Assembly (NCBI GenBank): GCA_035403355.1
Contig: DAONFA010000014.1
Coordinates: 1-30,804, forward strand
Reading direction: 5' to 3'
Length of the DNA: 30,804 bases
Origin: Candidatus Cloacimonas sp.
GTDB lineage: Bacteria; Cloacimonadota; Cloacimonadia; Cloacimonadales; Cloacimonadaceae
Both the position numbers and the translations under genes were made by a program. Of this stretch, positions 8,332 through 16,489 are shown in pieces. Every line of letters starts with the position of its first letter. Position 1 is the stretch's first letter. The notes below the pieces were generated by a model, which worked only from the letters and a program-made list of their open reading frames with translations, ran no database searches and was not told where the DNA came from.

Positions 8332-9266
8332 TAGCTAAACCCCTTTTCCTTTAAAAGCAAACGAGTTCCATTGGCTGCATAGTAACCTGCAATACCTGTT
8401 AAAATTCCAAAAACTGCATCTATAAACCAATGATAGTGACAGAAGACGGTGGCAATGGAAAGAAAAAAGGAAATAACAGTGCAGATATAACCAACGGGAC
8501 GAATGTAACGCAAAGCGGCAATAGTTAAAACAAGAGCAATGGCAATATGGCTGCTGGGAAATGCACCTCCTAAATGATTGGAAGTGCGATAGATAAAAGC
8601 CATAATACGGGAGAAGGGTCCGGAATGATAGGTCTTTGTTAAAGCCATCGCTTCCGGAAGATAGCGTCCTCCAATAACAGGCAGAACAGAATAAATTGTA
8701 TAACAACAATAGAATACAAAGGTAAGATTGAAGATTACTTCTTTAAAGGCATCTTTTTGTGTAAAATAAAGGTATAACGGAATACCGGCAATCATAGGAT
8801 AATAGCAAAAATAGGCAAAATGAAAGAGTTCCTGAATTGCCCAATGCGAATATTGCTTTCCCCAAACCAAAGAAGGCAGATAACCAAAGATAGCTTTATC
8901 AATTTTCATAAAGAAAGGATCAAGCCAGTCCCGAAATAGGATGCGATTGAAAGCATAACCGGATGTATAAAAATAGCCGAATAGAAAAACAGGATAAAGT
9001 CCCCGGAAAAAGCTGAGCACTTTATAGCGCTTGGTAAGCTTGTTTGGTGTGTAACACCAACCGGGTTGTTGTTGCAGCCAGGCAAGAAATAGCACTGCAG
9101 TAAAAATGGCAAGATAAACGGGAATGTGTTTTAGAACTTCCGGAGAGCGAGAAATACCCAAACACATATACAGCAAAATCCAGCCGCAAAAGATCAGGGT
9201 AATAAGATCAATTGCCGAAAGGAAGGACTTTGCTGTTTTCTTTTGTTTTGTTGATAATTCCGGCAT
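8331..9266 (-). CDS. PAP2-superfamily membrane protein, Aur1/inositolphosphotransferase type
   Basis: This is a 311-residue polytopic membrane protein. The phosphatase/transferase motifs are GGAFPSSH (catalytic His240) and HYHWFID (His279, Asp283), in the arrangement of the Aur1/Ipt1-like PAP2 branch (PF14378-type), which moves phospho-head-groups between lipids. A longer reading frame to 9353 exists, but it would overlap the preceding gene by about 77 bases. I use the ATG at 9266, 10 bp after the preceding stop, which gives a start MPELSTKQKK just before the first helix. The ribosome site there is weak. Neighbours are a large GNAT acyltransferase and a PlsY-like protein, so a role in membrane lipid synthesis is likely. 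The substrate cannot be read from sequence. Confidence 0.82.
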   Translation of the reverse strand: MPELSTKQKKTAKSFLSAIDLITLIFCGWILLYMCLGISRSPEVLKHIPVYLAIFTAVLFLAWLQQQPGWCYTPNKLTKRYKVLSFFRGLYPVFLFGYFYTSGYAFNRILFRDWLDPFFMKIDKAIFGYLPSLVWGKQYSHWAIQELFHFAYFCYYPMIAGIPLYLYFTQKDAFKEVIFNLTFVFYCCYTIYSVLPVIGGRYLPEAMALTKTYHSGPFSRIMAFIYRTSNHLGGAFPSSHIAIALVLTIAALRYIRPVGYICTVISFFLSIATVFCHYHWFIDAVFGILTGIAGYYAANGTRLLLKEKGFS

Positions 9267-9276
9267 ACAGAATCCG

Positions 9277-10404
9277 TTACTTTCTACCGGTGATGGCTTT
9301 ATCGTAAAGACGATAGGTTTTATATATCTCAGCACCCAATTTTTCGGCAACATTAATCATCGGGATGTTGTTTTCCAGCACCCAGGAAAATTCACTGCGG
9401 TAATAGCCCTTGGGGAGTCCATTCTTAAAAGTGTGATAATATAGCAAAGTATCTATTCCCTTACCTTGAAATTCTTTAATTATTCCCATCGTAATAACGC
9501 GCACGGAAGTGATGTGTTTTTTGGCTTTAAGAGCTTTGAGAATAGATACGGGAGTTACTTTCCCCTGCATAACTTTAAGCACTTCATTGAAGTTGGGCAA
9601 AGTTAAACTGAACCCGGCAAGCTGATTATCAACCTCGGCAATAAAAACCATATCGGGATCTACTATAGGAAGCAGTTCTGCAACAAGATGATCAAATTCG
9701 GCTCGCGTCATAGGAACATTTCCCCAATTATATTGCCAGGCACGCGTGTAAATATTAAAAACGGTTTCAATATCTTTTTTGCGCTGTTTTTTATTGTAGG
9801 ACAGAGAACGGATTTGCACATTATTGCGCTTGGTAATTATTTCTGCCATTTTGGCAACGCGTTCAGGGATGGAATGATATTCACTGATGAAGGCATAGAG
9901 ATCCATTGTTTTGAAAAAACCGTAGTTTTCGTAAAGCTTTTGGTAATAGGGAAAGTTGTGCGGCATCATAATCATTGGCGGTGTTTCAAAACCCTGAATA
10001 AGCAAACCGCATTCATCATTCACGCTGAAGTTGATAGGGCCCCTCATAGCGGTAAAATTACGATAGCTATTCCACTGCAAAGCTGCATCAAAAAGAGCAT
10101 TAGCTACTTCCTGCTCTTCAATACACTCAAAGAAACCGAAGAACCCGATATTTTCGTTATGTTCTTTATTATGTTGTGTATTGGAATGGGCAGAAATTCT
10201 GCCAACGGTTTCTCCATCTTTTTGAGCAAGAAACAGTTTAACCTCAGAATGATCATAGTAGGGATTCTTCTTAGGGTTAAAAAACTTTTTCTGGTCACTA
10301 ATTAAAGGGGGAACCCAGTTGGGCTCTTTTTGATATAGCTTGAAAGGAAGAAGAATGAAGTCCTTCAGCTGTTTTTGGTTATCTACAGGAATTATTTTTA
10401 TCAT
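9277..10404 (-). CDS. Large GNAT-fold acyltransferase, YghO / bacterial ceramide synthase-like
   Basis: This 375-residue protein opens with LPFKLYQKEPNWVPPL and continues through GRISA, GFFGFFE, MRGPINFSVNDECGLLIQGF and PPMIMMPHN. From memory this is the signature of the YghO-like GNAT family, which includes the Caulobacter bacterial ceramide synthase. The second half holds a GNAT core (VFIAEVDNQLAGFSLTLPN, then IIKEFQGKGID as a variant acyl-CoA loop). The start is ATG at 10404 with AAGGAA five bases upstream; a TTG three bases earlier is possible. It sits 21 bp after the PlsY-like gene and 10 bp before the Aur1-type PAP2 gene. Lipid N- or O-acylation is therefore the best inference. Serine palmitoyltransferase is not in the window, so a sphingolipid role is unproven. 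Confidence 0.7.
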   Translation of the reverse strand: MIKIIPVDNQKQLKDFILLPFKLYQKEPNWVPPLISDQKKFFNPKKNPYYDHSEVKLFLAQKDGETVGRISAHSNTQHNKEHNENIGFFGFFECIEEQEVANALFDAALQWNSYRNFTAMRGPINFSVNDECGLLIQGFETPPMIMMPHNFPYYQKLYENYGFFKTMDLYAFISEYHSIPERVAKMAEIITKRNNVQIRSLSYNKKQRKKDIETVFNIYTRAWQYNWGNVPMTRAEFDHLVAELLPIVDPDMVFIAEVDNQLAGFSLTLPNFNEVLKVMQGKVTPVSILKALKAKKHITSVRVITMGIIKEFQGKGIDTLLYYHTFKNGLPKGYYRSEFSWVLENNIPMINVAEKLGAEIYKTYRLYDKAITGRK

Positions 10405-10425
10405 CAACTTTCCTTTGCAGGGGAG

Positions 10426-11070
10426 CTAAAATTCCCCCAGTTTTTTGGAAACAAAAATGTTCAAAATACCCATCACTATAGCATTGCCAAGTAAAAGGGT
10501 TATGAAATAAGGAGGAAAATCCTTATGATAATGGAACAGAGTATAGAATATGATATACAAAATAACAGGTAAAATAACGATCAGATATTGAACAAAACGA
10601 ATTTGCCTGAAAAAAAGAACTATAAGCCAGGCAACTGCAGCGGAAATCAAGGTTGGCAAAAAAGCAAAATAGGCAAGCATCCCCATATAGGTAAAAATGC
10701 CGCGTCCTCCCCGAAAATGATGATTATAGGGTAAGCAGTGACCAATGAGCATACATAACCCATAGATTAACATAATATTTTCTGAATAGAGAATATCAAA
10801 ACCGGAATAATTAATCACTTTGTTATCAATAAACCGTAAAACAAATTCCACAATCATCAAAAACAAATATGCCTTAGCCACATCCGTTGCCCCCACCAAA
10901 GTCCCCAGGGGCTTGCTGATATTAGTATAAATATTTTCGGTATCCGCAAGACCGGAACCGATTTTATATACATTGAGCGAACGGAAACTTTTAGCAATCA
11001 CCCGCGCCGTGGAAAAACAGCCGTAAAGATATGCAATTATTATAATAAGAAGGGCAAAGAGATAGATCAT
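10426..11070 (-). CDS. plsY: PlsY-like glycerol-3-phosphate acyltransferase, atypical motif 1
   Basis: PlsY transfers an acyl group from acyl-phosphate to glycerol 3-phosphate at the membrane. This 214-residue protein has the multi-helix layout, the start AYLYGCFSTARVIAK (usual AYLLGSIP-G-I-K), and a motif 2 region GHCLPYNHHFRGGRGIFT resembling GH-P---FKGGKGVAT. The first substrate motif, normally GSGN-GATN, reads GSGLADTEN, so several usually invariant positions differ, and GGKG is GGRG. It may be a divergent PlsY or a paralogue with another acceptor. The start overlaps the yggS stop (ATGA, 11067-11070) and has a GGGGTG site upstream. The symbol is given for the family, not as proof of activity. 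Confidence 0.72.
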   Translation of the reverse strand: MIYLFALLIIIIAYLYGCFSTARVIAKSFRSLNVYKIGSGLADTENIYTNISKPLGTLVGATDVAKAYLFLMIVEFVLRFIDNKVINYSGFDILYSENIMLIYGLCMLIGHCLPYNHHFRGGRGIFTYMGMLAYFAFLPTLISAAVAWLIVLFFRQIRFVQYLIVILPVILYIIFYTLFHYHKDFPPYFITLLLGNAIVMGILNIFVSKKLGEF

Positions 11071-11768
11071 TCATTCACCCCATAATTACGCTCTCCGAAA
11101 ATGGCAGTTCCAATTCGCAACATATTAGAGCCCTCTTCCAATGCCTGAACATAATCATCACTCATTCCCATGGAAAGATATTGCATTTCCACCTTAGGGA
11201 TATTCAGGGTTTTTATTTCTTCAAACAAGGATTTCATCCGAACAAAAAGAGGACGGCTAACTTCCGCTTCTGCTAACCTTCCGATAGTCATCAAACCTTT
11301 AATCTGCAAGGTTGAATAACTGGAAATCCGCCAAATTGCATCCTTCGCTTCGGCAAAGGAAAAACCGTTTTTGCTTGTTTCTTCGCTGCTGTTAATTTGA
11401 ATGAGGATATCTTGAGTGCGGTTGTCTTTCTTTAAAGCCGAATGTAACTTTTCTGCCAGTTCCAGGGAATGCACCGATTGAATTAAAAAGGGATTTAGCT
11501 GCAATAACTGATTGATTTTATTGCTTTGCAGATGACCGATAAAGTGGAAAGCTTTACAGGGAACTTTAAGCAGGGGAATTTTTTTTCTTGCTTCCTGCAC
11601 TTTGTTTTCGCCGATATGTTCAATTCCGCATTGCAAGGCACTCTCTATTACGGAAACAGGATGAGTTTTGGTAACCGCTACTAAAGTAACTTCATCCTTA
11701 TAACCCAGGCGAGATAAGATACCGGCAATATTATCCTGCAGGTATCTTATATTTTCGGCAATAGTCAT
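11067..11768 (-). CDS. yggS: YggS/PROSC family pyridoxal phosphate-binding protein
   Basis: This single-domain PLP-binding TIM barrel has the usual size (233 residues) and is involved in vitamin B6 and amino acid homeostasis rather than a known catalytic reaction. The Schiff-base lysine is in VAVTKTHP (Lys34). Further family landmarks are IGENKVQEA, HFIGHLQSNK, QINSSEETSKNGF, IKGLMTIG and LSMGMSDDY. It overlaps the protease gene upstream (ATGA at 11765-11768) and the plsY-like gene downstream (ATGA at 11067-11070). YggS is often found beside envelope and division genes in other bacteria. The gene looks intact. Confidence 0.95.
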   Translation of the reverse strand: MTIAENIRYLQDNIAGILSRLGYKDEVTLVAVTKTHPVSVIESALQCGIEHIGENKVQEARKKIPLLKVPCKAFHFIGHLQSNKINQLLQLNPFLIQSVHSLELAEKLHSALKKDNRTQDILIQINSSEETSKNGFSFAEAKDAIWRISSYSTLQIKGLMTIGRLAEAEVSRPLFVRMKSLFEEIKTLNIPKVEMQYLSMGMSDDYVQALEEGSNMLRIGTAIFGERNYGVNE

Positions 11769-14700
11769 TTCAGCAGCAACATTTTACGCCGGGAGGTCTT
11801 TCCACCGGCAGTTAAACGGTAAAAATAAACACCACTGGCAACTTCTCTGGAAAAATCATCTCGCCCGTTCCACACAATGCTATGTTTGCCTTCATTATGC
11901 ATAGCATCTATTAAAGTGCGTATTTTTTGCCCTTTTATATTAAATATTTCCAGCTTAGCTTGAGTATTGGCTTTAGTGGTGTAGCAAATTGTCGTTTCCG
12001 GATTAAACGGATTGGGATAATTTCCCTGTAAATCATTCCAAACCGGAACATTATTGGCATCAACATTGCTCACAAAACCAGTGGAAGCAATTGAACCTTG
12101 CCGTAATGGACTTCCCCGATAAGTTGTCCAAGGCATTAGCCCGGAAGCATTGCGATTCAAATTTAGCATTAAAACACCGTTGGAAAAGCCCATTACCAGT
12201 TTAGTTTGATTATTATTATCAAAATCCACTAAGGTTGCCGGGGTGCTGCCATTGTAAATATTAATAAAGGGAAAACCGTTTACAGGACTACCATCTGCAT
12301 TGTAAGCATAAACAGTATTCATATAACTATAAACAATTATTTCCAACTGAGGATCACTATCCAGATTAGCCAGCAGGGGAGGACAACTAAAGCAATCTTC
12401 AATAGATACTGGAAAGCCGGGAAGGTTAATACCCGCATCGGTAAAAGCAAGTAGTGAACCATTATTAGTAATGCCCACAATATCTATACCGACATTATCG
12501 GCAGTTACATCTCCCAAAACAAAACCACCGGGAATGCGAGAATTGATACTGCGAGTAACAAGCACATTACCCTCGGGGGAAATAATATAAATATCGGTTA
12601 GCGTAGAACAGACGATTTTATTGGTGTCCGTAATTGTAGGGGTTCCACATACAGGTCCGTTTAACTGGAGCGGGAAACCATTGCGGACAATACCATTTGC
12701 ACCAACTACGGTTAATAACCCGTTTACGGAACCGGAAACTATTTCCCAAGCACCATTACTGTCAAAATCAGCAGCGGCAAAATCACAATATATAAGCCCG
12801 CCGGTATCAAAAGGAAAACCGTTGATAAGTTGCCCTGTGGAAGAAAGGGCATAAATTTTGCCGTTAATACCTCCGGCAATTACTTCCAGAGAACCGTTAC
12901 CATCAATATCTGCCAGCATAGGAGTAAAATTAAAAGAAGTATCTGCCTGATAATTGAAGATGATATCCCCGTTTAAACGCATCGCGAATATGTTTCCCGT
13001 TCTACTGCAGAAAGCCAAATCAATTTCGTCATCGCCGTCTATGAGACCACTGGCAAAACTGCCACTGATTTCCATTCCTTCCGGAGCATTCAGCATAGCA
13101 TACAATTCACCGTTGTTATCAATCAAATAGCTGTTTCCATACACATCGGCATAGATAATTTCCATACCGGGACTGTCAATAATGTCTGCCACAAGAGGAG
13201 CTGCTTTTCCATTTACATTGGTTTCCCAAGGAAAACGATTATCTATTAAAGTAATAGAAAAGGACACAGGAAATCTGTGAACGCCTGTGGATAGTTGCGT
13301 TATCGGATGCTGTGAATCAATTGTCAGAGTTAAATTAAAGGTGCCAAAGCCGATATCATCAGAAAGCTGAAGACGAAAATACATACCTGCGCTGTTTTGG
13401 CTACCACCGGAAATCTGAGGAATAACAATTTCATTAGTTAGCAGTTCAATGCCTTCGGGAACATTTTCCAGATGAAGAATAACATTTGTGGCAGTTGCCC
13501 AAGAAACACTATTGGAAACAACAGGATAGAGCCGAATTATTTCTCCGGGATTGATAACACCGTCCTTATCACTATCTTCATCGGTAATGGTATAGCTTGC
13601 CAAATTCAACAGAGGAAGATCGGAATTAAAAGCTTTAACCGCTATGGAAGGGTCTCCAAAAAGCACCACTTCATAATAGCACCAGCGCATAACATCATTG
13701 CTTAAGGCAGAATTCAAATTTTGCAGCCGGGAATAAGTTAAAGCTTCACCTAAAAAAGGTAAATTCTGCTGAAACAATCCCCGGAAAAACTGACGATCAT
13801 AAAACTGGGAAGCTCCATTGACGCTTCCGGGACTATACCATCCGTAACGAGTGTTGCCAATAAAAGAGAAAAGGGCACCAGAAGCAGTAACTAAATGTTC
13901 ACCAATGGATTCACTGCTTCCGGAAGTGCGTTGATCAAAAGCTGCCGGATAACAGCCCTGAGAATAGAGAAAACCATATTCCGTATTAGTTAAGCTTTCT
14001 GCCGAGCCATTGGATTGACCGATAAGTGTGAATTCATTAGCGTGTCCCATATGATTCATTATGCCTGCCCCGGCATTAATGGCATTGAATACACTGGTAG
14101 AATTAAAAGTGCCATCCCTTTCATAGAGGGTATGCAGATAGTATTCATCGGGTAGATATTGAGCTACATCATCTTTATAATCACCGCCCCAGGTTAGGGG
14201 ATTATTATTCAGGTTTTCGCCCATAAAGAGAGCATAGTTATTGCTGTAAGTATCGTTATCGGCATAATATTGAATCTTTCTGAACATATTGTTGAATTCA
14301 GTTTGGGATTCAGCAGGAAATCTGCCGATATGAACTTCAGGTACCAAATCGGTATTATCGTTTGTTTCACCCCAGATTTGATTTTGATTGGCATTCCAGT
14401 TACCGTCCAAATTGCTGTAGTAAATATCTACAGGCATCCTGGCATCAATTGTTTCGCCTACCTGACCGTAAGCGCCTCTTTCGGGAACAATTTCATCGTC
14501 GCCACCTAAAATAACATATTCCAGGGGTTGGGAACTATTTGCCCAGGTTTGATAGGCAGCAATAATAAAATTACGGATTTTTTCCGCATTATCAACCCCG
14601 GGATAGGATGAATAGATATCCTCCGTAGAAAAAACAGCATTGGAAACACCTTCAGCGGAACGCCAGGCACAATAATTAGTAAACCAGCTTATTCTGGAAT

Positions 14701-15385
14701 TGCTGGTAATAATTATCATCTGTTTAGGCACCGAAAGGTCAATATTGCGATTGGCAAAAGATACATTCCGATAACTTTCTGCCGTTTGATAGGAAGATAT
14801 TTCCTCAGGATTGCAAATTAGGGAAGTTAGCGTTTGCAGTGTTTTTGTTCCCGGAGTATGAAAATTTGCCTGGTAAAGTGCCTCTTTTTCAGAAAAATCA
14901 GAGTTCAGGGATATACTGATTTGAGAGCTGGCATAAAGCTTCCGGTTAACAGGATTGTAACGATAAGGGTAAACATTAAAAAGAGCAATTTGATAACCCC
15001 GATAGTATTGTGTTCCTAAAAACTGCCACTGCTGAGAAGGATAAAGACGGTTTTCCAAAACGGCTTTTGCCGAAAGAAACGAAGGGGAATACTCCTTTTC
15101 AGAAACAGGCAATTGAGGTGCAGCAACAGGAATTGAAACATTTTCCGCAACTACCTCCGCAGCAGTTAATTGCACGCTGGCATTTTGATATTTGTGACCG
15201 AAAGGAAGAAGAACATTTACCGTCATAAATGGTAAAACGGGCTCTCCTGCAGTAATAGTTACAGGAAGTTCCTTCACCTGTTTTGTGTTTTGCCAGGCAT
15301 AAGGATTAATTTTAATTTCTGTTTCCCAAGCTGCCAAACTTAGGCATAACAGAACGGCACTACAAAGAATAAAGGTCTTTTTCAT
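11765..15385 (-). CDS. Secreted gingipain-like C25 cysteine protease with propeller repeats and type IX-like sorting domain
   Basis: This 1206-residue exported protein has a signal peptide (MKKTFILCSAVLLCLSLAA) and an N-terminal pro-region to about 215. The C25 peptidase domain spans about 218-585: GGDDEIVPER, NHMGHANE with probable catalytic His448, YSQGC with probable catalytic Cys478, and LFGDPS at its end. After it comes an Ig-like part with a calcium-type DEDSDKDGVINPGE loop. About 400 residues of repeated D-D-G-type propeller blades follow (for example DIDGNGSLEVIAGG and DFDSNGAWEIVSG). The C-terminal sorting domain starts with NYPNPFNPETTI and ends in RKMLLLK. The family cleaves proteins at the cell surface; specificity cannot be read. 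It heads the nine-gene run. Whether a type IX secretion system exists must be judged outside this window. Confidence 0.93.
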   Translation of the reverse strand: MKKTFILCSAVLLCLSLAAWETEIKINPYAWQNTKQVKELPVTITAGEPVLPFMTVNVLLPFGHKYQNASVQLTAAEVVAENVSIPVAAPQLPVSEKEYSPSFLSAKAVLENRLYPSQQWQFLGTQYYRGYQIALFNVYPYRYNPVNRKLYASSQISISLNSDFSEKEALYQANFHTPGTKTLQTLTSLICNPEEISSYQTAESYRNVSFANRNIDLSVPKQMIIITSNSRISWFTNYCAWRSAEGVSNAVFSTEDIYSSYPGVDNAEKIRNFIIAAYQTWANSSQPLEYVILGGDDEIVPERGAYGQVGETIDARMPVDIYYSNLDGNWNANQNQIWGETNDNTDLVPEVHIGRFPAESQTEFNNMFRKIQYYADNDTYSNNYALFMGENLNNNPLTWGGDYKDDVAQYLPDEYYLHTLYERDGTFNSTSVFNAINAGAGIMNHMGHANEFTLIGQSNGSAESLTNTEYGFLYSQGCYPAAFDQRTSGSSESIGEHLVTASGALFSFIGNTRYGWYSPGSVNGASQFYDRQFFRGLFQQNLPFLGEALTYSRLQNLNSALSNDVMRWCYYEVVLFGDPSIAVKAFNSDLPLLNLASYTITDEDSDKDGVINPGEIIRLYPVVSNSVSWATATNVILHLENVPEGIELLTNEIVIPQISGGSQNSAGMYFRLQLSDDIGFGTFNLTLTIDSQHPITQLSTGVHRFPVSFSITLIDNRFPWETNVNGKAAPLVADIIDSPGMEIIYADVYGNSYLIDNNGELYAMLNAPEGMEISGSFASGLIDGDDEIDLAFCSRTGNIFAMRLNGDIIFNYQADTSFNFTPMLADIDGNGSLEVIAGGINGKIYALSSTGQLINGFPFDTGGLIYCDFAAADFDSNGAWEIVSGSVNGLLTVVGANGIVRNGFPLQLNGPVCGTPTITDTNKIVCSTLTDIYIISPEGNVLVTRSINSRIPGGFVLGDVTADNVGIDIVGITNNGSLLAFTDAGINLPGFPVSIEDCFSCPPLLANLDSDPQLEIIVYSYMNTVYAYNADGSPVNGFPFINIYNGSTPATLVDFDNNNQTKLVMGFSNGVLMLNLNRNASGLMPWTTYRGSPLRQGSIASTGFVSNVDANNVPVWNDLQGNYPNPFNPETTICYTTKANTQAKLEIFNIKGQKIRTLIDAMHNEGKHSIVWNGRDDFSREVASGVYFYRLTAGGKTSRRKMLLLK

Positions 15386-15431
15386 AATCTATATCCATTT
15401 TTTTTATCAGTTACTTATATTAAAGTAGCAA

Positions 15432-15461
15432 GATATATTCCTTGTTCCCGAAAGTTATCAA
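15432..15461 (-). promoter_or_regulatory. Possible promoter of the nine-gene minus-strand operon
   Basis: On the minus strand TTGATA (15456-15461) is followed after 18 bp by TATATC (15432-15437), about 45 bases before the protease ATG at 15385. A TTGACG lies just upstream (15465-15470) but has no -10 at proper distance. The ribosome site before the ATG is weak (GGATAT). It is the only decent promoter candidate before this operon. Confidence 0.35.
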
Positions 15462-15566
15462 TTCGTCAAGTGTTTTTCCTTAAAATCCAGTAAGTTCCTA
15501 AAAAAATAGTATCCTGCGGTTCAACTTGCAACTATTTATTTGCTCTTTCCCTAAAATGGCCTAATT

Positions 15567-15572
15567 TATAAT
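15567..15572 (+). promoter_or_regulatory. Possible -10 box for the GNAT gene at 15607
   Basis: A perfect TATAAT lies 34 bases before the ATG at 15607. No good -35 is found 16-18 bp upstream; the nearest, TTGCTC, is 21 bp away. An AAGGAG ribosome site precedes the ATG. The promoter is therefore only suggested. Confidence 0.3.
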
Positions 15573-15606
15573 AATAAATGCTTTATTCAAGAAAAAGGAG
15601 TAAACA

Positions 15607-16368
15607 ATGCAAATCCCTTTTAATATGAATCGGTTAAAGGATACAGAAATTCACTATCCCCAGCGTTTTTCCAATATGTTAACCAGGAATTATGGACTTC
15701 TTTTTTATAACGAAGGTAACAAGGCATCTCAGGAAAGCAATCATGCGGTAATTTTAGATTTAATTGAAGTTGAAAGTTCTCTGCGTGATATAGAGTTTTT
15801 CTATAAAAGCAAAGGAATTCATCCCTGTCTCTATCCTTCTTTAAATCCCAAAGAATTAGAAATTCTGGAGCCCTTCCTGGAGCGCCACAACTATGTCCTG
15901 AAACTTAAGCAAAGTGATTTTTTCCTGCACGATCACGAAAGCAGTTTACGGGAATCTGAGGAACTGAAAATTGAACGCGTTCGCCAATTGGACATTGATA
16001 TTATGGAAACCATTGCCATAGATTATGGAGGTGATTGGACAATTAAAGTTGTGGAGCGTCATCTAACTCACCCTTCCTATCATTTTCTGGGGGGATATTA
16101 TCAAGGCGAATTGGCTACAATGGCTTCAGTTAGCATCTTTGCCGGCTACAGCAGAGTTGATGATGTTTTCACCCGAGAGAAATTCAGAGGAAAGGGTTTT
16201 GCGGGTGCGATGATGCATCATTTAATCAATTATCACCGGAATATCTCTCAGAATTATCTCTATTTGCAGTCAGACCTTCCTTCTGCTGTTAAAATTTACG
16301 AAAAGGCAGGTTTTTCCCGTCTGCCAAAGGATTTTCAAATCTGGGTAGCATATAAAGAGCATAATTAG
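15607..16368 (+). CDS. GNAT family N-acetyltransferase
   Basis: This 253-residue protein has a C-terminal GNAT domain. Strand VDDVFTREKF leads into the acetyl-CoA pyrophosphate loop RGKGFAG (194-200), and a terminal YLYLQSDLPSAVKIYEKAGFSR motif is typical of the family. The N-terminal 120 residues resemble a degenerate second GNAT-like half, as in two-domain members. It probably transfers an acetyl group from acetyl-CoA to an amine; the substrate is unknown. The ATG has a strong AAGGAG site seven bases upstream. It is monocistronic, divergent from the protease operon and convergent with the outer-membrane protein gene. Confidence 0.88.
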   Translation: MQIPFNMNRLKDTEIHYPQRFSNMLTRNYGLLFYNEGNKASQESNHAVILDLIEVESSLRDIEFFYKSKGIHPCLYPSLNPKELEILEPFLERHNYVLKLKQSDFFLHDHESSLRESEELKIERVRQLDIDIMETIAIDYGGDWTIKVVERHLTHPSYHFLGGYYQGELATMASVSIFAGYSRVDDVFTREKFRGKGFAGAMMHHLINYHRNISQNYLYLQSDLPSAVKIYEKAGFSRLPKDFQIWVAYKEHN

Positions 16369-16445
16369 CGGCAATTCTGAACAGAGCATTATGCCATTGA
16401 AGAAGTTACTTAAAGCTTATAAGTTTAAGTAAATAAACAGGGTTT

Positions 16446-16471
16446 AAAAAAATCCCCGGAAAACCGGGGAT
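16446..16471 (-). terminator. Intrinsic terminator of the outer-membrane protein gene
   Basis: A perfect 8-bp stem ATCCCCGG/CCGGGGAT (16452-16459 and 16464-16471) with an AAAA loop (TTTT on the minus strand) is followed on the minus strand by six T residues (A-run 16446-16451). It lies 18 bp after the stop at 16490. On the plus strand the hairpin lacks a T-tail, so it acts mainly for the minus-strand gene. Confidence 0.92.
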
Positions 16472-16489
16472 CAAAACAACATAAATTGG

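Noticed and set aside
8335..8709. 124-codon minus-strand frame inside the PAP2 gene
   Set aside because: It overlaps the PAP2 motifs in another frame and is Ser/Cys/His-rich in the manner of a shadow frame.
9267..9353. Longer N-terminus for the PAP2 protein
   Set aside because: It would overlap the end of the GNAT-like gene by about 77 bases and adds a segment unlike the family; the ATG at 9266 fits the 10-bp gap.
9688..10305. 205-codon plus-strand frame
   Set aside because: It lies antisense inside the GNAT-like gene, whose family motifs are clear; no ribosome site.
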